Shown here: positions 34,325 through 45,061 of the stretch, piece after piece
Numbering within the stretch: the stretch's first letter is position 1
Layout of the letters: each line of letters begins with the position of its first letter
DNA from: Rhyzopertha dominica
Taxonomy: Eukaryota > Arthropoda > Insecta > Coleoptera > Bostrichidae
Direction of reading: 5' to 3'
NCBI GenBank assembly: GCA_025024175.1
Contig: QCXZ01000001.1
Span: 33,164,942-33,228,941, forward strand
DNA: 64,000 nucleotides
Made by a program: the position numbers and the translations under genes
The notes under the pieces: generated by a model
Told to the model about the DNA's origin: nothing
Seen by the model: only the letters and a program-made list of their open reading frames with translations
Database searches by the model: none

Positions 34325-34432
34325 CTATAGAAGAGCAGATGACAGCGCCATCTGTCAATAATAAACAGACATGATGACAAAGCCACCTAGCTGTCTTAAC
34401 AGAAACTACTTCCTAAAGGAAGTAACCTGTAT
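34325..34432 (+). repeat. Short interspersed repeat with terminal hairpin, copy 1
   Basis: Contains GCCATCTGTCA and, at 34408-34423, the palindromic ACTTCCTAAAGGAAGT. The same order occurs at 46640-46735 (AGATGGCAATGCCATCT, then ACTTCTTAAAGGAAGT). Similarity stops just after the hairpin in both, so the hairpin marks one end. No coding sequence. Confidence 0.5.
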
Positions 34433-34485
34433 TCTGCTAGCGAGCACGAACCGACATAATACATTAAAATGCATGTATGTATATG

Positions 34486-34509
34486 CATAGATAAATTAAT
34501 TTATCTATG
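34486..34509. repeat. Perfect 24-bp palindrome
   Basis: CATAGATAAATTAATTTATCTATG is its own reverse complement; it lies just upstream of another copy of the short repeat family. Confidence 0.8.
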
Positions 34510-34720
34510 GTATATGTCATGTTGCCATGTGCATGCACCGCAGCCAACTACAGACAGATCTGCTTCGCTTTTGTTACAGCTCCTCCTAGGTTTAATGCAG
34601 ACAGCGTGTAGTGGAACTTGTTTTTCTACTGCAGACAGATGGCATTGCCACCTACTTTTTTACTTACATCGTAAGCCTTTGGTATCATACGCAAAACTTA
34701 AAAGGATAACGAACTTTGCC
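34510..34720 (+). repeat. Short interspersed repeat family, second segment
   Basis: Shares GCACCGCAGCCAACTACAG, then AGATCTG...TTTTGTTACAGCTC, GCAGACAGCGTG and CAGATGGCATTGCCA with 46510-46660, in the same order. Less similar pieces are at about 12210-12245. The 112-codon frame at 34469-34807 is not taken as a gene. Confidence 0.45.
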
Positions 34721-35312
34721 ATCTGGCATGCTACAAAAATGGTCCTGTTTGATAGAGGTTTCAAGTTCCAACTCCTACCGGTATATAGCTGCAAATTACA
34801 AGTGTAAAATTTTTACATTTTTTCTCTGTTTTTGTCATCTTATTCAGAGTGAAACACATTTTAATGATCATGCAATAAGGAGGACGTGACATGGGAATAT
34901 GTAATATACTTTCAATATGTTCCGAACAGTTGGTAAGATTAGTTGCACAATTTTTAAAATTAAGTACCGTTTCACAAGCTTCGTTTACCTTTTAAGTGTT
35001 TTTGAGTTTATCATAGTTTGATTTTTGCTAAATTTGTTGTTTAACATTCGATTTGGCGAAAAAGGTCGATAGAGCAGACAAACAAGTAAATGGCGGTAGT
35101 ACATAATTTCTCAATTGCTATATTACGCATTGTTATTATACGGTAATTTTATACTCATGACGACAAACTGAATGGTTGATATTTGTAGTTTCATAGCTTG
35201 AAATGAAAATAAAACCTAACGTTTACTCAGTAAAAAGAAAATTATTTTAGATTGTGCTTAATTATTCAAAAAGTATACACTTGACACGGGGCGCCACCTA
35301 TCGGCAATCCAT
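34721..35312. other. Noncoding stretch
   Basis: AT-rich. I see nothing. Confidence 0.4.
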
Positions 35313-36044
35313 AATGGGGTATAAGACAACTATTGAAACTGAACAAGACAATCACTTACAATGTTTCTATTTTGCTCTACTATCCTAACACAACCATCAG
35401 TTATTTAAAAAAATTACATACGAATAGTTTATAACAATTACAAATCTGAAGGGTCTGTTCGTCCTGGTTTCAAAGACTTGCCGAATTCGCGCTTCTTTTC
35501 AGCCAATCGTATTCAGTCTGTTGCACACTTGGCATCATTGTATGTCCTTGCCAAGTTTATTTACATGATCGTATGTTTATGTAAACATAACCTAAACTAA
35601 TGGGTACTTTAGAGTTGTCGAAAACTGGGTGTATTAATACCATTTCTCAGTTTGTAGGCAAAATATCATCAGGAAGCATAAAGACTGATTCGAGCAGCTT
35701 ACCGCGTATTGATCACAACATCAAATAACAAATAGCAAAATCTGCGAGTACTATACATAACCAAACACAAGCACGTGCACTTTCCTCTTTCACTGTCATG
35801 CTGTCATTTGTCATTGGTTACGGGCATGTCCGTCAGCTGATTGCCTTTCTCTGTTGTCAAACGTTCGTCATGATGACGTATGTACTGGCCGAATTTAAAA
35901 AGGGGCGTTGTCTCCCGCCAATTTACAATAATTTTTTTAGGGCATTAAAACTCCACAGACGAAAGAAATATTTTGGAATTAGCATTAGCATACCTTTAGC
36001 TTCACAAAACATATTTTTCCAGAAAAGTGTCTTATACCCCATTG
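35313..36044. repeat. Inverted repeat pair AATGGGGTATAAGACA
   Basis: AATGGGGTATAAGACA at 35313-35328 is matched in reverse complement at 36029-36044, with CCGGC/CGGC sequence just outside both. This could bound a 0.7-kb non-autonomous element; no duplication was found and the interior shows no coding capacity (89-codon frame 35798-36067, no domain). Confidence 0.35.
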
Positions 36045-37172
36045 GCCGGCAAAAACAGGGACGCTAGCGAATCGTTTGTTCGGCATCCGTAGTGGAGTTA
36101 TCCGTAGTCTGTACTAAACCTAAACTACACTGAAGAGCTATAATAGCAAAACAGAAGTTCGTTCTTCATTTAGATATATGTTTGTGAACTTGATTGAAGG
36201 TCGATGATTTTCTTGATGAATGTTTGGGGTGTAGCGATTCATTTGGCATCTATTGGTTGTCCAGCAACGGGATTTAGCAAAACAATCTTTGAATTTAAAA
36301 TACTTGCAAAAATAAATTAACGGTTTTTATTGACTGATCTCTTATTTTATAAGCTTGAAGTCGCTTCAAAGACTGGAAATCAGGAAGCCTGAAGATGACG
36401 TATTCTCTCGTCAAACTCGACAACCGCGTTGCAGTGCAAAAACTACACGCAAAAATCTTGGGCTAACCGATGTGTACAGAGTCCCGTTCCGGTTCGGCTA
36501 GCCAGCTCAATGAATTTCTTGCTGAAAGCCGTCTCTCCGACGTGTACGAAGATTTATGAACTGCAAGTTTATTTAGGGCTGCAGTGGATGTCCGGAGTGG
36601 TGCAAAAATGAGAACGGCACCCCGACGGCGTACACAGTGCTCTTTATTGAATTAAACGTGTATTGCGGGAAAACGTGTTAGTCCTGGGTGAAATAAGAAA
36701 TATTAGTGCCTCGACAGCTGCAAATGTGCAGAAATTGCGTATTTTACTTATATTTTTTAATGGTATTGTTTATTTAACAGTATACTATAATGTTTTCTCG
36801 AAATGAACGTTTCTCTTTTCGTTTGCGTTTGAAATGCTGAAAGAGCTGATATTTTGCATATTGAATTTTTATCTGGTCTTTTTTTTTATCAAAGGGGTTG
36901 CCGGCACCTCCACCATAGTAACAAGGTTTTATGAACTAGTTAATATTTAACGACTTTCGTGCGTTTTTATTTTTGCCGCTTGGGTATTTGAAGGTGTAAT
37001 CGTATATGCACGCGCGAGATATTCACATTCGATAATGTTTAATTGTATATTCGCATGATATTTTTAGCTTAACGTGCATTGCCAGTTTCATTCACAATTG
37101 CAGTAATATTTATAGTGCGGTTTTTTTATTGGTCCATGTGCATATTAAATTGAATTGTAAACCACAAATATG
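36045..37172. other. Noncoding stretch with GC-richer island
   Basis: About 36380-36700 is GC-richer with CpG. No frame of note. Confidence 0.35.
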
Positions 37173-37555
37173 CTATACTCTGATCACCGAATAGATGGAG
37201 TGATCACGTGAATTGTATGCATCTTGCACGTTATTTGATGCTGTTTATTCAAGTCCGACTTAATCTTTATAACAAATTTTTGACTACTGCACAATTGGGT
37301 ATCATCAATTTTTTTGAGAATTACGAATAATGAATCTTTGTAGGTAGAGAATTTCAGGTCTGAAATTCGAATCTTGGAAGTCGCCGCCAAAACGCTTCTT
37401 TTCAAAATTATTCAACTTGTGGCGTCAAGTGTCTCGTAAACATTACAGGAGGGAGCGTCGGAGCGTCCTATTTAATGGTATAGTATCATTCTTGTATTGG
37501 AAAAGCTTTTGTGTGGTGTTTATTGAAAGTAGGGTGTAAGAGGTCGCACGAAAAA

Positions 37556-37993
37556 GTGATTTGTGAAGTTTTATAAGCAACTATTATGTATGGAAAACAA
37601 AACCTGGTCCTGGCTGTAAGAGTATATCAGTGAGTACCGCTAACAAAATTTGTGTAACAGTTCCTCGAGATTATCAACGTAAGAAAAAGTGCTTTAATGC
37701 CGCTAGGCATGATATGCCGAAATCGCAAAGTTTATTTTTCTGTTGTGAAGATCATTTTATTGTAGGTAAGTTTTATTATTCTTTTTGAGGTTATAGGTGT
37801 TTACCATTCAGTTTCCATTTTGTTATAGCTGATAGAGGATATGGAAAATAATATGCGTTTTAAGTTGATAGGGGACATGTTATAATGAAGCATGACGTTT
37901 TTCGCCATATATTCGACTGTGAGCCAGACTGGAAACGAGCTGCAAGTGCCCCCGAAAATAAACGGCAATTTATATTTATTCTGACCTCTAAGA
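37556..37993 (+). pseudogene. THAP-domain protein fragment (copy 2)
   Basis: About 37637-37760 encodes VPRDYQRKKKCFNAARHDMP, then KSQSLFFCCEDHF, the C-terminal half of a THAP finger with its C-C-x-x-H ligands. A GTAAGT donor at about 37766 and a TTGTTATAG acceptor at about 37829 suggest an intron. After it, in two frames, come DMENNMRFKLIGDML and KHDVFRHIFDCEPDWKR, matching the segment that follows the finger in insect THAP proteins. Stops upstream of the finger and the frame change show it is dead. Its job in the live element would be binding element ends; this is inferred from family knowledge. Confidence 0.5.
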
Positions 37994-38212
37994 AAAATGT
38001 AAAGAGTAAAGAACAAATGTTCTTGTATCTCATTTTTTATGTTTACAACAACCCATTGTGATCAAATTTTCAATGCTACGATAATTTGACAAAAAGTTCA
38101 CTTATGCTGTTGCTTTTACGTTCCTAATCTCTGCCGCGTTGAACCGCTCGTCGCTGTTCACAAATTGTATAACCATTATGAACATGTCTACGATCGGGAG
38201 ATTATTTGAAGA

Positions 38213-38255
38213 CGCCCTAACCGTTGTCTGAATATTATTCAGACAACGCCCTAAC
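38213..38255. repeat. Hairpin flanked by CGCCCTAAC direct repeats
   Basis: GTTGTCTGAAT and ATTCAGACAAC form a perfect 11-bp stem with a 3-base loop at 38223-38247, flanked by CGCCCTAAC at 38213-38221 and 38247-38255. Copy 1 lacks this segment, so it is an insertion in copy 2. Confidence 0.7.
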
Positions 38256-38660
38256 GAAGCCTTCAGAAGTCACAACTCATAAGTACTTGCATTCAAACAA
38301 CAAACTGATGAAGTAACGGACTGACGCTAACGCGTGACGCGCAGACCTCAGATTTAAACAAGCGGCCATTTATAAGACACCTGACGTCACAGCCAATATG
38401 TTCGCATTTTGGCGGTCACCTTAAATATTCACATTTTTTTTAACATTAAAAATATAGCTCACGGTCCATTTTTTCGATTTTATAAGCTGTCACAGCTGTT
38501 TTGTGTATTAAACGCTACCTATTAATACGCAATTTAATAAAACATAAATACATGACAAATACCCAATTTACTAAAAAATTATGAAATGTTAATGGTTTAA
38601 AAATTACGTGAAGAACACGCATCATGATCACTCCATCTGTTCGGTGATTGGAGTGTATAG

Positions 38661-40545
38661 TAGGTCTGAACTGATACTGGCAATGCCAAAATAACACTTT
38701 TTCACTTAAATGACTAAATGTGCAAACATTTCATTGCCAAATGACATCAACTTTAAATTCGCTTTTAAATTATGATGTTATCTAGGTTTTTTCAGTAGCA
38801 GCTCCCTACATGTTTTGTTACAATCAGGTAGAAGTCTGTTGCGAACTAAGGAATACGCGCTTTAATTCTACCAAAAGAATCGCACTACAGCGTGATTTAT
38901 AGCTATTCGTATTTTATTGTAAACTCATTTGACTTAACAGGCATTTCTGTACTAAATAACATGCAAATAGACAAAAGCTGCTTGTTCGACAAATTGACTC
39001 TTGCGAGTATTTGAATGTGGATAGTACCATGCCATATACTGGCAATTACTGGCAATATCCACTCATCTCTGTGGGGAACCTATGATGTGAATGGGCGCCT
39101 AAAAAAACCGACGTATATAGGTCCCCAACGACGGTTCTGCAAAGAGTACAGTTATCAGGCTTAATAATAACAAATTAGACGTAATGATGTTATCACGTTC
39201 TAATTCTTGCATACACATCGCCTAGGAGTATATAAGGGAATCCTTAGTGCTGAGAAGCCTTTTTAAGCCGAAACAGCTATCCACATATTGTTCTGACTCA
39301 GGCGACATGGCATACACGTAATTTTGTTATTATTAAACGTCACCCTTGTAAATTAGTCTAAAACACTAAGCTTCCTTTTGGACAACCAGTCCGCGCGCAA
39401 CATCGGATGTTACCAGTTTCTCTAAATTTTGTTTAGATTCCCCTATCACAAGCTTGCCTGTGTCCGTTATATATCATAACAGTCCTGCATAATCAAAATC
39501 TGTTCCGTCAAAGTCGCAATCTTAATTTTATTATTATGGATCATTTTCTTATGTTATTACTGACAGATATACCAGCCGCAAATCACAAGTGTTTTGAGTC
39601 CAATGTTTATGACATGTACACTAGAACATTATATACTGCACCATCTAGAGATAATAATTTTATTAAATTCAGTGCATTAAACTTAAGTGGATCTTAGGTC
39701 GTTACAAAAATTATTACATTAGTAACGAGTTGCACGACCTCTATTGCTAATACACTCGTTGAAGCACCTGGGCATCGATAAAATGGGATGATCAATATCC
39801 TCATGGGGCAGTGGATTCTAGGCAACAATAATTTCTTCTTTTTAGCGAAGTAGACCTTATGAAAGAGATTACAAATTGGTTAATTTCTTCTAATCATATC
39901 CTACACATGTTCTATGGTATTTAAATCCGGACATGTGGAAGCCCGGACAAAACATTAATCCCAGATTGACTTGGATTGATTGTTGGAATGTATCACTTTG
40001 AAGGCCTTCCAGATTTGGCAGAAGAAATGATTGCAGAACTTCATGTATTCAACGAGCCGCTGTCATACTTCCTTAGACGAAAGCTAAGGATGACTACCAT
40101 AAGCAATAGCCTAACAAACCGTAACACCTACAGTACGGCGAACATATCTTCAATAGCAAAGTAAACATTTGCTCTTTCACAAATCGTCTTCTAACCGTCC
40201 GTCTTCGCTGAAAATAATATTGTGCCACTCCATGCCCGCTGTCGATGTCTTTTTTGTTTTTGTTGTTGTTTTGTTGTTATAACACATCTTTGTACGATTC
40301 TGCGTTTTGTCCTCACTTTCCTGCACATATTTTAGTCTGGAAATTATGATTTTCGCGTACCTGTGCAGAACATAAATGCACGGGCTTAGAAAAAGTTTTT
40401 CCACAGTCGACTGTTTGTCCGAACTCTAGGTTGCATGGTTCTGGTCAACAGCAATGGTATGCCCGGAAATATCACTTTCCGCACTTGTTAGAAAAATAAC
40501 CATTTAGCAACCCAGCAGTACCGTACTATACCATTTATAGTACTG
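38661..40545. other. Noncoding stretch
   Basis: AT-rich; nothing recognised. Frames of 62 and 75 codons (39976-40164, 40177-40404) have no domain. Confidence 0.4.
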
Positions 40546-40550
40546 GAAGG
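40546..40550. repeat. Target-site duplication GAAGG, left
   Basis: Exact match to 45057-45061. Confidence 0.85.
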
Positions 40551-40759
40551 TGTAATGTATGTATATAATTGTAAATAGAGATTAGTTTTTAGGGGTTTTG
40601 AAGGCCATTGCCAAGAACAGGTGGTCATATCAGTTTAAGTGTAAAAAGCAGTATAGTAGGTAGTCGTTCACGAATTCAGTTGTTAATTTTACTGTGGGGA
40701 ATTAAAACGTTTAGTTCAATAATACGGAACGTGTTTTATTGTACCCCCTAAACACTACA
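40551..40759 (+). repeat. 5' LTR (209 bp)
   Basis: Begins TGTAATG and ends CACTACA, a 7-bp imperfect inverted end. By comparing base by base I find no difference from 44848-45056. It should carry promoter and polyadenylation signals; no clear TATA box was assigned. Confidence 0.95.
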
Positions 40760-40760
40760 G

Positions 40761-40773
40761 TGGCGACGAGGAC
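40761..40773 (+). promoter_or_regulatory. Primer binding site
   Basis: TGGCGACGAGGAC begins one base after the LTR; the TGG pairs with the CCA end of a tRNA. I do not assign which tRNA. Confidence 0.7.
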
Positions 40774-40829
40774 AAAAGTGAATCCAAGAAGGTGCTGTGG
40801 AAAAGAAAGGAGAAGGATTGTTGTGAACA

Positions 40830-42764
40830 ATGCCTGGACCAAGTGGTGCAAAAACTCCTATAGGTGTCGGCTATTTACGCCAATTTAATTACAAAGATTC
40901 GGAATGGACTATTTACAAAACACAGTTAACACAGTACTTTCTAGTAAATCAAATTACGGGTGATGATTATAAACGTGCGTTATTAATAAATTCATGTGAT
41001 GAAGAAAGTTACAAACTTTTAAGCAATTTGTGCGTGCCCAAAAGCCCAACAGAAGTGCCATTTAATGAATTAGTGGCGTATTTTGATAAACATTTTGCTA
41101 CAAGCAAGTTGTATTTTCCGGAACGGTATAAATTTTACAATGCTTTCAAGGATAAGGAGGAAACTATAGCTGATTGGGCGGCGAGAGTTCGTAGTTTGGG
41201 TTCAAAATGTAAATTTGGTGAAGAATTGCAAGTAATTCTACGCGATCGATTCGTTATGGGCATTCCTAAAGGTCCAATACTCGATCGTTTGTTCGAAGAA
41301 GATGTGATAACGCTGGATTTTGAAAAAGCAATTGAAATAGCAAGCAGTCGGGAAGCAAGTCGTTTCAGATATGACCTCGGTGGAGAAGGACCTGTTATCA
41401 AAAATGAGCCTACAGAAGTCTACAGTTTATCACAGCAAGCAGCCAAGATGCACATCTCCAAGGCAGGAAGTCGAAATCGCATGGTCAACAGGAACCAGGG
41501 TGCAGCTACAGCAGGAGGAAGTGGCAGCAGCGCATCTGGACTTCGAGGGAGACGGTGCAAAATTTGTGGTAAAACGAACCACGACACAAGTAGGTGCTTT
41601 TACAAGAAATCTGTCTGTAGAGTGTGCGGTATTCGGGGTCACTTGGCAACGGTGTGCCACCAAAATGTAAAAAGCCAACGTACGCAAAAACATAACTTTT
41701 TGTCTCTCGATGAAGATAGCGAATGTATGTACAATTTAAAATCTTCAGATGGGCAGCCAATAACGGCTGAAGTGGAGATAAATAATGTACCCATGGTTTT
41801 CGAACTGGATACTGGAGCAAGCGTTTCAGTCATAAGTGAAGAATGTAAAAAGGAATATTTTAAGCATGCCCCAGTATTCACAGATGATCGATTGTTATGT
41901 AATTATGATGGACAGAAAATTAAGCCACTGGGGTACATAGAAGTTGATGTATTTTTTGAAGGTAAAAATCAAAAATTAAGATTGTACATTATAAAAAATG
42001 GAGGTCCACCCTTATTAGGTAGAGATTTTTTCTCAAAATTCGAATTAAGTATTCATAAACTGGGATCAACGAATGAATTTGATGTTTCCAAATTAATAAA
42101 AGAATTTCCGACGGTGTTGACTAGCGATTTGGGACTGTTTACCAAAGGTAAAATTCATTTAAATATTAAAGATGGTTATACACCGAAGTTTTATAAACCT
42201 AGGCCTTTGCCATTTGCAATGAAACAAAAAGTTGAACAAGAAATTGAAAGATTGCTGAATTTGGGAATTTTGAAAAAGATAGATTACTGTGAATGGGGAA
42301 CACCGATTGTTCCGATTTTGAAAAGAGATGGATCCGTTCGTCTTTGCGGTGATTATAAAATTACTTTAAATCCGGGATCAGAAATTGATCAGTATCCTTT
42401 GCCACGGATTGAAGAATTGTTTACTAAATTAAGTGGAGGCGTAACTTTTACCAAAATAGATCTATCACAAGCTTATCAGCAGGTTGCTTTAGACGATGAA
42501 TCGTCTAAGTTAACTACCATTTCGACTCACAAAGGGTTATTTTCTTATACGCGTTTGCCATTTGGAGTTGCATGTGCTCCATCGAAATTCCAGAGAATTA
42601 TGGAAACGGTATTGCAAGGACTTGATGGAGCCGTTAATTTTCTCGATGATATTCTGATAACGGGCTCTAACAGGTCAGAGCATTTACAAAGAGTTCGGTG
42701 CGTATTAAAGAGGTTGAAAGAATGCGGTTTAACTGTTAGACTAGAGAAATGTGAATTTTTTTAA
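40830..42764 (+). pseudogene. Gag-Pol, first part: Gag, protease, reverse transcriptase (frame broken)
   Basis: The ATG at 40830 lies 70 bases after the LTR. Gag occupies about residues 1-285 and ends in two zinc knuckles of the form C-x2-C-x4-H-x4-C (residues about 243-282: CKICGKTNHDTSRC and CRVCGIRGHLATVC), which bind genomic RNA. The aspartic protease has FELDTGAS at about 323-330. Reverse transcriptase covers about 430-644 with VRLCGDYK, FTKIDLSQAYQQ, LPFGVACAPSKFQ and the active site FLDD at about 603. There is no stop between Gag and Pol. The frame ends prematurely at a TAA at 42762-42764, caused by one base too many in the T run 42756-42762. The connection to the next frame is then lost. 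Confidence 0.85.
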
Positions 42765-44847
42765 AGAATCAATTGTATATTTAGGGTACGAAATAGATAA
42801 AAATGGCTTACATACATGTAAGGATAAAGTGGCAGCTATTAAGAACGCGCCAGTGCCCACTAACATCAAACAGTTGCAGTCTTTTTTGGGCATGGTGAAT
42901 TATTACCATAAATTTATACCAGACAGTTCGTGTATCTTAAGTCCATTATATAAATTATTACGTAAAGGGACTAATTTTAATTGGTCTAGTGAGTGTGACG
43001 TAGCCTTTAACGAAATTAAAGACCGTTTGTCTTCAGGATCAGTTCTGGCACATTATGAACCAAATCTTCCCGTTAAACTAACCGTGGACGCAAGTGATTA
43101 CGGTGTAGGTGCTGTCATATCGCATGTGTACCCAAATGGGGATGAACGCCCTATCGCGTACGCATCGAGAACTTTGTCAAAAGCTCAGAAAGGCTATTCG
43201 CAGCTAGAAAAAGAGGGTTTAGCTATAATTTACGGAGTGCATAAGTTTAATCAGTATTTATATGGTAGGAAGTTTATTTTGGTTACTGATAATAAACCAC
43301 TTTTAGCTATTTTTGGTCCAAAAAGGGGTATTCCAATATTAGCTGCAAATAGATTACAAAGATGGGCATTAACGTTATCCACCTACGATTATGACATACA
43401 GTATGTTCACTCGGAAAGAAATAATGCTGACTGCTTATCGCGCTTGCCAGAATCCGAACAATTGATGGAAACACAAAACAATAAAACATACTTTAACTAT
43501 ATTTTTGAAAACATGGATATACCACTTAACAATAAACTAATAGCAACGGAAACAGTTAAAGATTCACAGTTAGCAGTCATCATGAAATACATTAGTAACG
43601 GTTGGCCAAAGAAAATACCTAAAGAATTATCAATTTATAAATCATATAAAGATATGCTGACAAGTGAAAATAATTGCATTTTGTTTGGGTATCGTGTTGT
43701 TGTACCAAAAAGCTTACAAGAAAGTGTATTGAAGGAGCTACATCTCAGTCACATGGGGATTGTGAAGATGAAGAGCTTAGCTCGTTCTTACTTCTGGTGG
43801 CCGGAGATGAATAGTCAAATAGAAGGTATCGCTAAAAGTTGTCGTACTTGTATGGTAAATAGACCATCCCCTTCTCTTTCTGTTCTTATTCCTTGGGAAG
43901 CACCAAGTCAAGTATGGGAACGAGTGCACTGTGATTTCATGGGTCCTATATTTGGAAAATATATCTTTGTAATGGTAGATGCCTATAGCAAATGGACGGA
44001 GGCATTTGTGTTACAAAATATTACAGCGGACTCGACTATAAACATACTTAGGAGTGTCTTCGCACGATTCGGTTTTCCAAAGCTGTTGGTTTCGGATAAC
44101 GGAACTCAGTTTATGTCCGAGAAATTTCAAAAATTTTTATCATTAAATGGTATAAAATTTAAGTCATGTCCTCCGTATCATCCCGCGACAAACGGAGCGG
44201 CAGAAAACGCGGTTAAGACCATTAAGCGAGCTTTAATCAATGCAATTGGTAAAGGACCTGTAAAAGATTTGAATTTAACACTTAACAGATTTTTGTTTGA
44301 TTTTAGGAATACACCGCACTGTACTACTAATATTTCTCCCACTAAATTAATGTTGGGCAGAAACGTTAGGACTAGATTTGATCTTTTACTCCCAGAATCT
44401 AAAACTGAACATGAAAATAAAAATGAAATTCAAACTGTCATTAGAAATAAGCAAAATACACAAATTAAGAATTATAAAGGAAAAAGGAACAGAAAATTTG
44501 AAATAAATGAAATCGTTGCAGTTCGTGATTATCGCTATTCAAAACCATGTTGGACAAAGGCTAAAATTATTAAAATTTTAGGGCCTAGAACTTACCTAAC
44601 TTACGTGCCAGAGATTCAAAAACAGTGGCGTAGACATGTTAATCAGATATTAGATTATACAGATTTTTCTGTGACAACTACCGTTGTAAATAAAGCAGAT
44701 TGTAATAAAGGCTCTTCAGAAATTACAACTGAAGAACCGATACTTCCTTACGATGATCAAGAAGTTATAAGAACTAGATCAAACCGTGTAGTTTATAAGC
44801 CGGACAGGTACGGAATTAACCACTTGCTTATCGTAAGGGGGGAATGA
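42751..44847 (+). pseudogene. Pol, second part: end of RT, RNase H, integrase
   Basis: The frame is one base off from the first part and has no ATG of its own at the junction, so it is the continuation, not a separate gene. It holds the end of the reverse transcriptase, then RNase H (TVDASDYGVGAV at about 110; TDNKPL). Integrase follows, with a zinc-binding HLSH...CRTC at about 330-370 and a catalytic D-D35-E triad (HCDFMGP at about 391, VSDNGTQF at about 448, GAAEN at about 484; exactly 35 residues lie between the second D and the E). The stop TGA at 44845-44847 directly abuts the 3' LTR, so the reading frame overlaps the polypurine tract. Confidence 0.85.
44835..44844 (+). promoter_or_regulatory. 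Polypurine tract
   Basis: AAGGGGGGAA lies three bases before the 3' LTR and would prime plus-strand synthesis. It is within the end of the pol frame. Confidence 0.75.
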
Positions 44848-45056
44848 TGTAATGTATGTATATAATTGTAAATAGAGATTAGTTTTTAGGGGTTTTGAAG
44901 GCCATTGCCAAGAACAGGTGGTCATATCAGTTTAAGTGTAAAAAGCAGTATAGTAGGTAGTCGTTCACGAATTCAGTTGTTAATTTTACTGTGGGGAATT
45001 AAAACGTTTAGTTCAATAATACGGAACGTGTTTTATTGTACCCCCTAAACACTACA
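44848..45056 (+). repeat. 3' LTR (209 bp)
   Basis: Identical to 40551-40759. Confidence 0.95.
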
Positions 45057-45061
45057 GAAGG
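45057..45061. repeat. Target-site duplication GAAGG, right
   Basis: Exact match to 40546-40550. Confidence 0.85.

Larger units (their letters stand above)
37173..38660 (+). mobile_element. THAP-bearing DNA element, copy 2, with outer inverted repeats
   Basis: The core 37292-38569 is the inverted counterpart of 1214-2468. Outside it, about 35-bp inverted repeats start CTATAC, then ATCACCGAA(T/C)AGATGGAGTGATCA, at 37173-37207 and 38625-38660. Copy 1 lacks these outer repeats. Either the full element ends there, or the core inserted into a 0.2-kb inverted-repeat element. The THAP-like frame lies on the + strand. No target duplication found. Confidence 0.6.
40551..45056 (+). mobile_element. Ty3/gypsy LTR retrotransposon, very young
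   Basis: A 4506-bp element with identical 209-bp LTRs, TG...CA termini, a 5-bp duplication, a primer binding site, a polypurine tract and gag-pol coding with no separate gag stop. It copies its RNA into DNA in the cytoplasmic particle and integrates it. Zero LTR differences mean insertion very recently. One frame break in reverse transcriptase is the only visible defect. The K02A2.6-like protein type is common in insects. No envelope gene. Confidence 0.95.

Noticed and set aside
34408..34450. Helitron 3' end (hairpin followed by CTAG)
   Set aside because: Only one copy has CTAG after the hairpin and similarity stops at the hairpin in both copies.
41135..41881. Long minus-strand frames within gag-pol
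   Set aside because: Shadows of the strong + strand coding frame with recognised domains.
42751..42764. Overlap of the two pol frames as a programmed frameshift
   Set aside because: The overlap falls inside the reverse transcriptase domain, where such shifts are not known; a one-base homopolymer gain explains it.
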